The notes under the pieces were generated by a model that saw only the letters and a list, made by a program, of their open reading frames with translations, was not told where the DNA came from and did not search any database. A DNA stretch of 64,000 nucleotides. It comes from Oscillospiraceae bacterium (GTDB taxonomy: Bacteria > Bacillota > Clostridia > UMGS1810). Positions 8,430-17,477 of the stretch are shown piece after piece. Each line of letters begins with the position of its first letter. The stretch's first letter is position 1. The translations under genes were made by a program, and so were the position numbers. The stretch is taken from contig JAJXRJ010000009.1 in the NCBI GenBank assembly GCA_021629085.1, forward strand, positions 1 to 64,000. Reading direction: 5' to 3'.

Positions 8430-8918
8430 GTGCAGACGAATCGGTATTATTATGGGACTTCGGCTTACAAGATTGACAATTACTATGAGAAAAAAGCGTT
8501 AAATGCACAGCGGATTGAGCGCATAAAGGCACGCCGCAAGGCAAAGCGCCGCATGCAGGTGGTTGGCCTTTTGGCAGCGGCATTTGCCGTTGCGTGTATC
8601 ATTTTATACCGGAATGTGGTAATCATTGAAGCCTCCTCTGAGGTGGCGGCGCTCTCAAGCAGGCTTGAGGAGGTAAAAAGCGCCAACACGAAAAAATCCC
8701 TTGCGTTAGAGCAGAGCCTGGACTTAAAAAAGGTGGAGGACATTGCGGTAAATGAGCTGGGGATGAAACGCCCGGACAAATATCAGACGGTTTATGTGGA
8801 CGTCACACAAAACGATTATGCCGAGGTGGCAGCAAAAGAGGAGCCGGCCAAACCATTCCAGGGCGTCTTCTCGGTCATCCGGCAAGGGGTGATCAATATT
8901 TTGGAATATTTGCAATAA
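8430..8918 (+). CDS. ftsL: FtsL-like cell division protein
   Basis: A 162-residue bitopic membrane protein: a basic cytoplasmic N terminus with a run of Arg/Lys (about residues 27-42), one transmembrane helix (about 44-62) and an extracytoplasmic coiled-coil segment with the conserved block LKKVEDIAVNELGM near residue 98. The layout and position between rsmH and the division PBP identify it as FtsL, which joins DivIB and DivIC in the divisome. Sequence similarity in this family is always weak, so the call rests partly on context. The start is GTG at 8430 after AAGGGGGAG. A C-terminal extension of about 40 residues goes beyond the coiled coil. Confidence 0.82.
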   Translation: MQTNRYYYGTSAYKIDNYYEKKALNAQRIERIKARRKAKRRMQVVGLLAAAFAVACIILYRNVVIIEASSEVAALSSRLEEVKSANTKKSLALEQSLDLKKVEDIAVNELGMKRPDKYQTVYVDVTQNDYAEVAAKEEPAKPFQGVFSVIRQGVINILEYLQ

Positions 8919-8985
8919 TTTGACAATATAACTTTAGCATACGGGAGTTTACGGTTTTTTCGTGTGCAAGGGTTTGGATGATGCG

Positions 8986-9031
8986 GGAGTAAAAGAAATT
9001 CTTGGCTTGATTTATGAGGATTCTTTACTCC
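8986..9031 (+). other. Hairpin in the ftsL-PBP intergenic region
   Basis: The 170-base gap between ftsL and the PBP gene contains complementary arms GGAGTAAAAGA (8986-8996) and TTCTTTACTCC (9021-9031), paired with one bulged A around a 24-base loop. There is no T tract, so it is not an ordinary terminator. It could be a processing or attenuation structure. A TTGACA at 8920-8925 has no good -10 partner. Nothing else is recognised in the gap. Confidence 0.4.
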
Positions 9032-9088
9032 TTTGCTGTTTTGAGAGCATTCATTTTTTGCAGGATATTGTAGAAACGGAGAACGATT

Positions 9089-11284
9089 ATGGGAAATAAC
9101 AATCATATTGGGCTTGTGCAAAAAAAGCGCATGTTTTTGCTTTTAAAGGTTTGCACCGTCCTCTTCTGCCTGCTGCTCACCCGCACGGCGTGGATTCAGT
9201 TTGTGGACGGCAAGGAATTGCAGCAAAAGGCGGTGGAGCAGCAAACCAAAGACAAGGTGATTAACTCCAAGCGGGGCATTATATATGATAGGAATAAGAA
9301 GGTTTTGGCGCAGAGCGCATCGGTGGACACGGTGACCGTGACCCCGCGTGAGGTGAAGGAAGCCGAAAACGCAGATGAAATCGCAGATGAACTCTCGGAA
9401 ATTTTGGATATGGACCGGGATGAAATCTATGAAATTGTCACGAAAAATTCTTCCTATGAAATTATCAAGCGTAAAATTGAATCCGAGCAGTCGGCCAAAA
9501 TCCGCGAGCTGGATTTAGCTGGCATTTATCTCACCGAAGATTCCAAGCGCTATTACCCCTATGGCAATTTCGCCTCCCATGTCATTGGGTTTGTGGGGGT
9601 TGACAACCAGGGGCTAAACGGCATAGAAATGGTGTACGACAAGTATTTAAAAGGCGTGCCGGGCCGTGTGGTAACCGCCAAGAACGCCGTTGGCACCGAC
9701 ATGCCGTTTCAATATGAAAAATACATCAATGCGGAAAACGGGTTAAACGTGGTGCTCACCATTGACGAGGTCATCCAGCACTTTGCGGAAAAGCACCTGG
9801 AAGAGGCGATTGATAAATACAATGTGCCAAACGGCGCGGCCTGCATTGTGATGGATGCCAAAACCGGCGAAGTGCTGGCCATGGCCACCAAGCCAGACTT
9901 TGACCTCAACAACCCCTTTGAGGTGACCGATAAAGACGCGCTTTTGGAAATTGAGAGCTTAACGGGCGACGAACGCACCGAAAAGCTGGCCGAAGCGCGC
10001 AATAAGATGTGGCGCAACAAGGCCGTGGTGGACACCTATGAGCCCGGGTCGACGTATAAATCCTTTGTGGCCTGCATGGCGCTGGAGGAAAACGTGGTGA
10101 GCCTGGACGATATGTTCAACTGCACCGGCTCTGTCCGCGTCGGCGGGCACACCATTTCCTGCCACAATTCGGCCGGGCATGGGGCGGAAACCTTTGTAAA
10201 AGGCGTGCACAACTCCTGCAACCCCGTGTTTATGGCGGTGGGCGCAAGGGTTGGCAAGCAAAATTTTATGCGCTACCACAAGCTGTTTGGATTCACCGAG
10301 CCCACTGGCTTTGACTTGCCGGGCGAAGCGGACGGCGTGTTCTTTACCGAAGACCGGTTTAACGAGGTGGAGCTTGCCACAAGCTCGTTTGGGCAGGGCT
10401 TTACCGTTACGCCATTGCAGCTCATTGCCGCCACAACCGCCATCACCAACGACGGCGAAATGCTAAAGCCGCGTTTGGTAAAAGAGCTGGTGGACGACAA
10501 CGGCGTGGTGGTTGAATCGTATGACAAGCAGGTGACCCGCCGCGTGATTTCGGCGGAAACCGCGCAGACAGTGCGCCAGATTTTAGAGGGCGTGGTTTCG
10601 GAAGGGACGGCGAAAAACGCTTACATCAAAGGCTACCGCGTGGCCGGCAAAACCGGGACCAGCGAAAAGCTCCCCCGCGGCACGGATGGGCGCATCGCGT
10701 CGTTTTTAGGGTTTGCGCCCGCAAACGACCCCGAAGTCATCTGCCTGGTGGTGCTTGACACCACCAGCACCAACCCGCTTTACATGGGCGGCGCCATTGC
10801 GGCCCCCACCTTCCAGAAAATTATGGACGACACACTCCGGTATTTGGGCGTTGACCCGCAGTATACAGAGGATGAAATGCAAGATAAGCTGGTGACCGTC
10901 CCCAGCGTGGAAGGCATGAGTGTGGCAGAGGCGCAGACCGCGTTTGACGGCGGGCAGCTGCACTACCAGGTGGTGGGCGACGGCGAAACAGTGCTGTCGC
11001 AAATGCCAAAGGCGGGCACCATGGTGTCCGACACCTCCACCGTGATGCTCTATACCACGGAGGGCAGCAGCAATGAAACGGTTGTGCCCGACGTAGTGGG
11101 CAAATCTGTGGTGGAAGCAAACCAGATCTTAACCAATGCACGGCTCAATTTGAAGCTTCCCGACAACACGGCAACGCCATCGGAAGGGGAGTCGTTTGTT
11201 GACAGCCAGAGCCCGGCCGCCGGCGAAACGGTGCCAACCGGGACCGTAGTGACGGTTGAGGTGTTAAGCACCGATGTGCATTAA
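9089..11284 (+). CDS. Class B penicillin-binding protein (FtsI/SpoVD type) with two PASTA domains
   Basis: D,D-transpeptidase that cross-links septal or spore peptidoglycan. The 731 residues comprise an N-terminal membrane anchor (about 16-31), a dimerisation domain, and a transpeptidase domain with the active-site motifs STYK (Ser321-Lys324), SCN (376-378) and KTG (521-523). Two PASTA domains follow from about residue 600 (VPSVEGMSVAEA and VPDVVGKSVVEA mark their starts). It is the only PBP of the cluster, where Bacillus has pbpB plus spoVD, so it may serve vegetative division. The PASTA domains and context do not separate FtsI from SpoVD. It would partner with the FtsW-type protein at 15158. 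Confidence 0.92.
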   Translation: MGNNNHIGLVQKKRMFLLLKVCTVLFCLLLTRTAWIQFVDGKELQQKAVEQQTKDKVINSKRGIIYDRNKKVLAQSASVDTVTVTPREVKEAENADEIADELSEILDMDRDEIYEIVTKNSSYEIIKRKIESEQSAKIRELDLAGIYLTEDSKRYYPYGNFASHVIGFVGVDNQGLNGIEMVYDKYLKGVPGRVVTAKNAVGTDMPFQYEKYINAENGLNVVLTIDEVIQHFAEKHLEEAIDKYNVPNGAACIVMDAKTGEVLAMATKPDFDLNNPFEVTDKDALLEIESLTGDERTEKLAEARNKMWRNKAVVDTYEPGSTYKSFVACMALEENVVSLDDMFNCTGSVRVGGHTISCHNSAGHGAETFVKGVHNSCNPVFMAVGARVGKQNFMRYHKLFGFTEPTGFDLPGEADGVFFTEDRFNEVELATSSFGQGFTVTPLQLIAATTAITNDGEMLKPRLVKELVDDNGVVVESYDKQVTRRVISAETAQTVRQILEGVVSEGTAKNAYIKGYRVAGKTGTSEKLPRGTDGRIASFLGFAPANDPEVICLVVLDTTSTNPLYMGGAIAAPTFQKIMDDTLRYLGVDPQYTEDEMQDKLVTVPSVEGMSVAEAQTAFDGGQLHYQVVGDGETVLSQMPKAGTMVSDTSTVMLYTTEGSSNETVVPDVVGKSVVEANQILTNARLNLKLPDNTATPSEGESFVDSQSPAAGETVPTGTVVTVEVLSTDVH

Positions 11285-11316
11285 AACCGCGTTCTATCAG
11301 AAAGGAATGACACAGT

Positions 11317-12756
11317 ATGCAGCTTCGTGACCTGCTTTGCGACGTAGAACTTACATCCCAGCCTCAGGCGGACGGCATCGAGATTACAGGCATTGCGTAT
11401 GACTCACGCCTCGTCCGGCCGGGCGATGCGTTTGTCGCGATAAAGGGCTATCAAACCGACGGGCACCAATACATTGATGCCGCGGTGAAAAACGGCGCGG
11501 CCGCAGTGGTGGCGCAAACGCCGTGTGAATGCGGCGTGCCGCTTGCGGTGGCGAAAAATTCCCGCCGTGCGCTTGCAAACATGAGCGCCACGTTTTACGG
11601 CTATCCGGCGAAGGATTTGAAGGTGATTGGAATCACCGGCACCAACGGCAAAACCACCGTCACCTACCTTATCAAATCCATCTTGGAATACGGCGGGTAT
11701 AAGGTGGGGCTTTTGGGCACCAACCAGAATATGATTGGCGGCCGCGTAATTAAGACCGAGCGCACGACGCCGGAAGCGCTGGAGCTGCACCGCCTGTTTG
11801 CCGAAATGCGGAAGGAAGATGTGGACTATTGCGTGATGGAGGTTTCCTCCCACTCGCTCATGCTCGACCGGGTATATGGCATCCCGTTTGCCTATGCGGC
11901 GTTTACCAACCTCACGCAGGACCATTTGGATTTTCACAAAACCATGGATGAATATGCCAAAGCCAAGGCACGGCTGTTTTCCATGTGCTATAAGGCGGTG
12001 ATAAATGCCGACGACGCTTACGCGGAAAAAATCATTGCGGATGCGGACTGTAAAATCATCCAATACGGCATTCACAAAAAAAGCGACATTATGGCGCAAA
12101 ACATCAAATATAACCAGCGCGGCGTGCTGTTTGACGTGGAAACGCCGTTTGGGCGGGAAAATATCCGTCTAAATATCCCGGGCGAATTTTCGGTTTACAA
12201 TGCGCTGGCCGCCATTGGCATCTGCCAAAGCGCGGGCATTGGCATTTCCGACATTGCCAAGGCGCTCATTTTGGCGCAGGGCGTAAAGGGCCGGGCTGAG
12301 GTGGTGAACATCCCCACCAACTATACCGTGATGATTGACTACGCGCACACGCCGGACGGCATCAAAAACATTCTGACCGCTGTGCGCGGCTTTGCCAAGG
12401 GCCGGGTGGTGACAGTATTTGGCTGCGGCGGCGACCGTGACGCTGCCAAGCGTCCCAAAATGGGCAAAATCGCCGGTGACCTTTCGGATTTTTGCATTGT
12501 CACCAGCGACAACCCGCGCTCGGAGGATCCGCAAGCCATCATTTCTGACATCACCGCGGGCATGGCGGACGTAAAGGCGCCCTATGTGGTGATTGAAAAC
12601 CGGCGCGAGGCCATCCGCTATGCGATGAAAAACGCACAGGAAAACGACGTGATCGTGCTTGCGGGGAAAGGGCACGAGACCTATCAGATTTTAAAAGAGG
12701 GCACCGTGCCGTTTGACGAGCGGGCCATTGTAAAAGAAATTTTGGCAGAGCTTTAA
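11317..12756 (+). CDS. murE: UDP-MurNAc-tripeptide synthetase (meso-diaminopimelate-adding)
   Basis: Cytoplasmic ATP-dependent ligase that adds the third amino acid to UDP-MurNAc-L-Ala-D-Glu. The P-loop GITGTNGKTT lies at residues 105-114. The N-terminal UMP-binding domain, the ATP-binding core and the C-terminal substrate domain are complete in 479 residues. The motif DNPR (in TSDNPRSED, about residue 395) is the known specificity marker for meso-diaminopimelate, so the peptidoglycan should be mDAP-type rather than lysine-type. The ATG at 11317 follows AGAAAGGAA. It is placed between the PBP and murF, with 16 bases to murF. Confidence 0.97.
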   Translation: MQLRDLLCDVELTSQPQADGIEITGIAYDSRLVRPGDAFVAIKGYQTDGHQYIDAAVKNGAAAVVAQTPCECGVPLAVAKNSRRALANMSATFYGYPAKDLKVIGITGTNGKTTVTYLIKSILEYGGYKVGLLGTNQNMIGGRVIKTERTTPEALELHRLFAEMRKEDVDYCVMEVSSHSLMLDRVYGIPFAYAAFTNLTQDHLDFHKTMDEYAKAKARLFSMCYKAVINADDAYAEKIIADADCKIIQYGIHKKSDIMAQNIKYNQRGVLFDVETPFGRENIRLNIPGEFSVYNALAAIGICQSAGIGISDIAKALILAQGVKGRAEVVNIPTNYTVMIDYAHTPDGIKNILTAVRGFAKGRVVTVFGCGGDRDAAKRPKMGKIAGDLSDFCIVTSDNPRSEDPQAIISDITAGMADVKAPYVVIENRREAIRYAMKNAQENDVIVLAGKGHETYQILKEGTVPFDERAIVKEILAEL

Positions 12757-12772
12757 AAAGGGGTGATTTGAT

Positions 12773-14140
12773 TTGCTGCAAACCATCCAGGAAATGACGG
12801 CTGCAGAATTGCTTGCGGCCACAAATGGCAAGCTGCTGTTTGGGACGGCGGACCAGGCGGTGCAAAGCATTTCCACCGACAGCCGGGAAATGGGGCCGGA
12901 CTGCCTGTATGTGCCCATTGTGGGCGGGCGGTTTGACGGGCACGATTTTATTTTGCCTGCAATCACAAACGGCGCAAAGGGGTATTTGACGCAAAAAGAA
13001 GCGGACTTGCCCGATGCGACGTTTGCCATTTCGGTGGAAAGCACCGAGGCGGCGCTTTTGCAGATCGCCGCAGCTTATCGAAAAAAGTTCCCTGTAAGCA
13101 TTGTGGCAGTGACGGGCAGCGTGGGCAAAACCACCACCAAGGAGCTCACCGCGGCGGTGCTTAAGGAGCGGTTTATCACACAGAAAACAGAGGGAAACCA
13201 CAACAACCAGATTGGGTTCCCGTTTACCATATTTGGCTTAAAAAGCGACACCCAGGCGGCGGTGGTGGAAATGGGCATGAGCGGGTTTGGCGAAATTATA
13301 GGCTACAGCCGGTGCGCCAGGCCGGAGATTGCCGTCATCACCAACATTGGCACGTCGCATATTGAACATTTAAAGTCGCAGGAGGGCATTTTAAAGGCCA
13401 AGTGCGAAATTTTTGAAGGCATGGACAGCACGGGCGTTGCGGTATTAAACGGCGACGACCCGTATTTGCGCACCTTAAAGGGCACGCTTAAGCAAAAGGC
13501 CGTGTGGTTTGGCATAGAGCACGCCGGCTGTGATGTGCGCGCCGAACACATCCGCACTACGCCGGAGGGCACGTCGTTTGCCATTGGCACATCCGAGTTT
13601 TTTTTGCCCATTGCGGGCCGGCACAATGTGTACAATGCCCTGGCGGCCTATTGTGTGGGCAAGCAGTTTGGTTTGGATGACGGGGCGATTGCGCAGGGGT
13701 TTTTGCAGTATGCGCCGGACGGCATCCGGCAGACGGTCCGGCAGCGGGAGGACGGCGTGACAGTGATTACCGACTGCTACAACGCAAGCCCGCAGTCGGT
13801 GATGGCGGCGCTGGACGTGCTGCACGCGCACACCGGCAGCCGGAAAATTGCGGTTTTGGGCGATATGGCAGAGCTGGGCGACGCCGCCCCGCTCTATCAC
13901 TATGAAACAGGCATCTATTTTGGCAAAACCGGCGCAGATATGCTGGTGGCGGTGGGGCCGCTCTCCAAACACACCGCGGCGGGGGCGCGCGACTTTGGCG
14001 TGCCAAAGGAGCAGGTGAGGCAGTTTGGCCAAAACGCGCAGGCGGCCAAATTTTTAAAACAGGCGCTAAAACCGGGCGATACAGTGCTTATCAAGGGCTC
14101 GCGCTGCATGAAAATGGAAGAAATTGCAAATGCAATATAA
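12773..14140 (+). CDS. murF: UDP-MurNAc-tripeptide--D-Ala-D-Ala ligase
   Basis: Adds the D-Ala-D-Ala dipeptide to complete the UDP-MurNAc-pentapeptide. The ATP-binding motif GSVGKTTTKE is at residues 115-124, and the Mur ligase middle and C-terminal domains are complete over 455 residues. The start is a TTG at 12773 with AGGGGTG eight bases upstream, one of several TTG starts in this cluster. It sits 16 bases after murE and 21 bases before mraY, so all three are surely co-transcribed. Confidence 0.97.
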   Translation: MLQTIQEMTAAELLAATNGKLLFGTADQAVQSISTDSREMGPDCLYVPIVGGRFDGHDFILPAITNGAKGYLTQKEADLPDATFAISVESTEAALLQIAAAYRKKFPVSIVAVTGSVGKTTTKELTAAVLKERFITQKTEGNHNNQIGFPFTIFGLKSDTQAAVVEMGMSGFGEIIGYSRCARPEIAVITNIGTSHIEHLKSQEGILKAKCEIFEGMDSTGVAVLNGDDPYLRTLKGTLKQKAVWFGIEHAGCDVRAEHIRTTPEGTSFAIGTSEFFLPIAGRHNVYNALAAYCVGKQFGLDDGAIAQGFLQYAPDGIRQTVRQREDGVTVITDCYNASPQSVMAALDVLHAHTGSRKIAVLGDMAELGDAAPLYHYETGIYFGKTGADMLVAVGPLSKHTAAGARDFGVPKEQVRQFGQNAQAAKFLKQALKPGDTVLIKGSRCMKMEEIANAI

Positions 14141-14161
14141 CACACAAAGGCGGGGGGACCA

Positions 14162-15133
14162 TTGGATAATTTTATGATTACTGCAGCGCTTTGCGCTGCG
14201 GCATCGTTTGTGCTGGCGGCGGTCATTGGGCCGGTTGCAATCCCGGTGCTCACAAGGCTGAAATTCGGGCAGGAAATCCGTGAGATTGGCCCGAAATGGC
14301 ACAAGAAAAAATCGGGCACGCCCACCATGGGCGGTGTGATTTTCATTTTGGCAATCACCATTTCGTGCCTGCTGTTTTCCCGTACCCCCAAAATGTGGTG
14401 TTTGCTGGGCGGTGCGTGGGCATTTGGGCTGATTGGATTTGTAGACGACTTTATCAAAGTGGTGATGAAGCGGAATTTGGGGCTTACCTCGCTGCAAAAG
14501 CTGCTTTTGCAGATTGCGGCGGCAGCCGCGGTGCTGCTTTTGGGGCTTAAGCTCTCGTTTGTTGATACAAGCATTGTCATCCCCTTTATGAAATCCACGC
14601 TCGACATTGGCGTTTGGCTTTTGCCGCTGGCCATTTTTGTGCTGGTGGGCGGCACCAACAGTGTCAACCTCACCGACGGGCTGGACGGCCTTGCGGCTTC
14701 GGTCACCGCGGTGGTGGGGGTGTTTTTCACCGTTTCGGCCTACCGCTACGGGCGGATGGACGAGGCGCTCTTTGCCGCAGCGCTCACCGGCGGCTGCATG
14801 GCGTTCCTTTTGTACAACGCCTATCCTGCCAAGGTGTTTATGGGCGACACCGGGTCGCTGTTTTTGGGCGGCGCGCTGTGCTCTCTGGCGCTGTTTTTAA
14901 AAATGCCGGTTGTGCTGGTGATTGCGGGCGGCGTGTATGTGATTGAAACGCTGTCGGTCATCATCCAGGTCACATCGTTTAAGCTGACTGGCAAACGGGT
15001 GTTTAAAATGAGCCCCATCCACCATCACTTTGAAATGCTGGGCTGGAGCGAACAAAAAATTGTGTTAACTGCCATTTTTGCATGCGTCGTATTTTGCGCC
15101 ATCGCATTTTTCTCTCTGGGCGCAAGTATTTAA
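14162..15133 (+). CDS. mraY: Phospho-MurNAc-pentapeptide translocase
   Basis: Membrane enzyme forming lipid I from UDP-MurNAc-pentapeptide and undecaprenyl phosphate. About ten transmembrane segments are visible in 323 residues. Family blocks include KSGTPTMGG near residue 51, FVDDFIKV near 98 with the catalytic aspartates, NLTDGLDGLA near 176, and the HHHFE histidine cluster near residue 288. The start is TTG at 14162, close behind the GGCGGGGGG ribosome site. An ATG four codons later is too far from it. In most clusters murD follows mraY, but here ftsW follows after only 24 bases. Confidence 0.96.
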   Translation: MDNFMITAALCAAASFVLAAVIGPVAIPVLTRLKFGQEIREIGPKWHKKKSGTPTMGGVIFILAITISCLLFSRTPKMWCLLGGAWAFGLIGFVDDFIKVVMKRNLGLTSLQKLLLQIAAAAAVLLLGLKLSFVDTSIVIPFMKSTLDIGVWLLPLAIFVLVGGTNSVNLTDGLDGLAASVTAVVGVFFTVSAYRYGRMDEALFAAALTGGCMAFLLYNAYPAKVFMGDTGSLFLGGALCSLALFLKMPVVLVIAGGVYVIETLSVIIQVTSFKLTGKRVFKMSPIHHHFEMLGWSEQKIVLTAIFACVVFCAIAFFSLGASI

Positions 15134-15157
15134 AAATCATTTAGGAGGAACCGCAGG

Positions 15158-16285
15158 GTGAGAACCAAAAAACACATCAAAAAGCGAAACAGCGTCGACT
15201 TCACCTTCCTGCTTGTCGTCATCGTACTTCTCATCTTCGGGCTCACCATGGTGTTTTCGGCCAGCAGCGCCTCTGCGCACTATTTGCAGGGGGACGCGCT
15301 CTACTACATTAAAAAACAGCTGATCTTTGCGGTGCTGGGGCTTATCTCCATGTGGTTTGTGTCCATCATCGACTACCGGGTGGTGCAAAAGCTTGCGCTG
15401 CCCATGCTTGGCATCACATTTGTGCTGCTGGTTTTGGTGCTCATCCCCGGGGTGGGCATCAACACCAAGGGAGCCACCCGCTGGCTGGGGGTTGCAGGGT
15501 TCACCATCCAGCCGTCCGAGCTTGCCAAGTTTACCATTATCATCTTTTTGGCCCATGCGCTCTCTGTGCGCAAAACCCCCATTGATAAGTTTTGGTCCGA
15601 TTTTGTGCCCTACCTTGCTGTCATTGGCGTGTTTGCAGGGCTTGTGCTGTTAGAGCCGCACCTAAGCGGCGCGGTGGTCATTGCGGCGGCGGGGTGTTTG
15701 GTGCTGTTTTTGGGCGGCGCCAAAATGAAGCATTTTGGCATTCTCACCGTGCCCGCCATTTTAGCGCTTGGCGTTGCCATTGCCATTGAGCCCTACCGGC
15801 TTACGCGGTTTACCACCTTTTTACACCCGTTTGAGGATATGCTGGGCGACGGGTATCAGATTGTGCAGTCGCTCTATGCCATTGGTTCGGGCGGATTTTT
15901 TGGGCTGGGCCTGGGGCAGAGCCGGCAAAAATTCCTCTATATCCCCGAGCCGCACAACGACTTTATCTTTTCCATCATTTGCGAGGAGCTGGGCTTTTTC
16001 GGCGCGCTTGCGGTCATTTTGCTGTTTGTACTGCTGGTGTGGCGGGGGATTAAAATTGCCATGGCGGCGCCCGACAAGTTTTCAGCGCTCACAGTCGGCG
16101 GCATCATTGGGCTCATTGCATTCCAGGTGCTGGTCAACATTGCCGTTGTCACAGGCTCGGTGCCTGTCACCGGCATGCCGCTGCCGTTTTTCAGCGCCGG
16201 CGGCACGGCACTGCTGTTTTTGCTCACCAGCGTTGGGTTTGTGCTGAACATCTCCAGGCACATGGAGAAACCCCGCAAAATGTAA
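15158..16285 (+). CDS. ftsW: SEDS glycosyltransferase FtsW/SpoVE
   Basis: Polytopic peptidoglycan polymerase that acts on lipid II with its cognate class B PBP. In 375 residues about ten membrane helices are visible, with the family blocks VFSASSASA (about 30-38), GATRWLG, the GYQ...SLYAIGSGGFFGLGLGQS region, and PEPHNDFIFS with the essential Asp of the extracellular loop. GMPLPFFSAGGTA near the C terminus is also typical. The start is GTG at 15158, nine bases after AGGAGG. FtsW (division) and SpoVE (sporulation) cannot be separated by sequence here. The cluster position is that of SpoVE/FtsW, just before murG. Confidence 0.94.
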   Translation: MRTKKHIKKRNSVDFTFLLVVIVLLIFGLTMVFSASSASAHYLQGDALYYIKKQLIFAVLGLISMWFVSIIDYRVVQKLALPMLGITFVLLVLVLIPGVGINTKGATRWLGVAGFTIQPSELAKFTIIIFLAHALSVRKTPIDKFWSDFVPYLAVIGVFAGLVLLEPHLSGAVVIAAAGCLVLFLGGAKMKHFGILTVPAILALGVAIAIEPYRLTRFTTFLHPFEDMLGDGYQIVQSLYAIGSGGFFGLGLGQSRQKFLYIPEPHNDFIFSIICEELGFFGALAVILLFVLLVWRGIKIAMAAPDKFSALTVGGIIGLIAFQVLVNIAVVTGSVPVTGMPLPFFSAGGTALLFLLTSVGFVLNISRHMEKPRKM

Positions 16286-16298
16286 AGGAGGCGGTCGG

Positions 16299-17396
16299 TT
16301 GAATATCATCTTCGCCGGCGGCGGCACGGGCGGGCACATCAACCCGGCCATCGCTGTTGCAAAGTATATTCTCACACAGGAAAAAGACGCAAATATCCTC
16401 TTTGTGGGCACCCGGCAGGGGCTGGAAAGCACGCTGGTGCCGCGGGAAGGGTTTGCGCTGCAATATATCAGCGCACAGGGGTTTCAAACCTCTATGTCCA
16501 TCAAAAATATCAAGCCGGCGGCAAAATTTTTGCTGTCGTCGGTTAAGGCGGCGGGCATTTTACGCACATTTGGGGCAGACGCGGTCATTGGCACGGGCGG
16601 ATATGTGTGCGCCCCGGTGGTGTTTGCCGCAAATTTCAAAAAAATCCCCACGCTCATCCACGAGCAAAATGTGTTCCCCGGCAGCGCCATCCGGTTTTTG
16701 TCCAAACAGTCCACCGTGACGGCGATCAGCTTTGAAGAAAGCCGCAAATACCTCAAGGGCGCGCGGCGCATCCTCCTAACCGGGAACCCCATCCGCCCGT
16801 CCGTGCTCTCCATGAGCCGCACGGCGGCGCGAAGGGAGCTTGGCATTTCAGATGAGAAATTTATTGTCGCCACAGGCGGGAGCCTGGGCGCGGAGCGTAT
16901 GAATGAAGTTTTGGCAGGATACATTGAAAAATACGCACGGCCCGGCACCCGGGTCTTATTGTCCGCAGGCCAGCGCGATTTTGGGCGGGCATCCGGCATG
17001 CTGAAGGGCGTCCGGGCGGCCTGCAAATTTGAAGTGGTGCCCTATATTCACAATATGGACACGGTGCTTGCCGCCGCCGATCTGGTCATTGGCCGCGCGG
17101 GGGCAATCACGCTTTCCGAGCTTTGCGCGCGGGGCGTCCCGTCCATCCTTGTGCCATCGCCAAACGTTGCCAACAACCATCAGGAATACAATGCAAGTGC
17201 GCTTCAGAAAAACGGCGCGGCAGTGATGATTTTGGAACGCGATTTTACGCCCGGCGTGTTAAGCCGCGAGCTCAACCGGCTTTTGGAAGACGGGCGCGCA
17301 TTAAAGGCCATGTCGGAAAGTGCGCTTGCCATGGCGGAAACCAAGGCGTCTGAGCGCATTTATACCTGGCTAAAGTCGGTTACGCGCGCTTTGTAG
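16299..17396 (+). CDS. murG: Lipid II synthase MurG (GlcNAc transferase)
   Basis: Peripheral membrane glycosyltransferase that converts lipid I to lipid II. The N-terminal GGGTGGHINPAIA (about residues 7-19) is the first glycine-rich loop and lipid I-binding site. GTGGYVCAPV and HEQN follow, and the C-terminal UDP-GlcNAc site is marked by ATGGSLGAERMN and GRAGAITLSEL. The product is 365 residues. The start is TTG at 16299 behind AAAGGAGG. Thirteen bases separate it from ftsW. An 81-base gap follows before murA. Confidence 0.97.
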   Translation: MNIIFAGGGTGGHINPAIAVAKYILTQEKDANILFVGTRQGLESTLVPREGFALQYISAQGFQTSMSIKNIKPAAKFLLSSVKAAGILRTFGADAVIGTGGYVCAPVVFAANFKKIPTLIHEQNVFPGSAIRFLSKQSTVTAISFEESRKYLKGARRILLTGNPIRPSVLSMSRTAARRELGISDEKFIVATGGSLGAERMNEVLAGYIEKYARPGTRVLLSAGQRDFGRASGMLKGVRAACKFEVVPYIHNMDTVLAAADLVIGRAGAITLSELCARGVPSILVPSPNVANNHQEYNASALQKNGAAVMILERDFTPGVLSRELNRLLEDGRALKAMSESALAMAETKASERIYTWLKSVTRAL

Positions 17397-17408
17397 CACA
17401 CGCCTGTA

Positions 17409-17436
17409 ACACCTTTTTAGCGGCTGGCATATGATA
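17409..17436 (+). promoter_or_regulatory. Possible sigma-K-like promoter before murA
   Basis: The 81-base gap between murG and murA contains AACA at 17408-17411, a 16-base spacer and CATATGATA at 17428-17436, which fits the short B. subtilis sigma-K consensus (mACm-16-CATAnnnTA). The consensus is short enough to occur by chance and sporulation has not been shown here. Confidence 0.25.
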
Positions 17437-17477
17437 CACTATGAAATGTCTGCCAATACGGAGGTGTCACACAGAGT

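Noticed and set aside
8920..8948. TTGACA as a promoter for the PBP gene
   Set aside because: No -10-like hexamer at 16-19 bases.
13915..14730. Minus-strand frame of 271 codons over murF and mraY
   Set aside because: Antisense shadow; Ser/Thr/Pro-rich composition of reversed membrane-protein codons.
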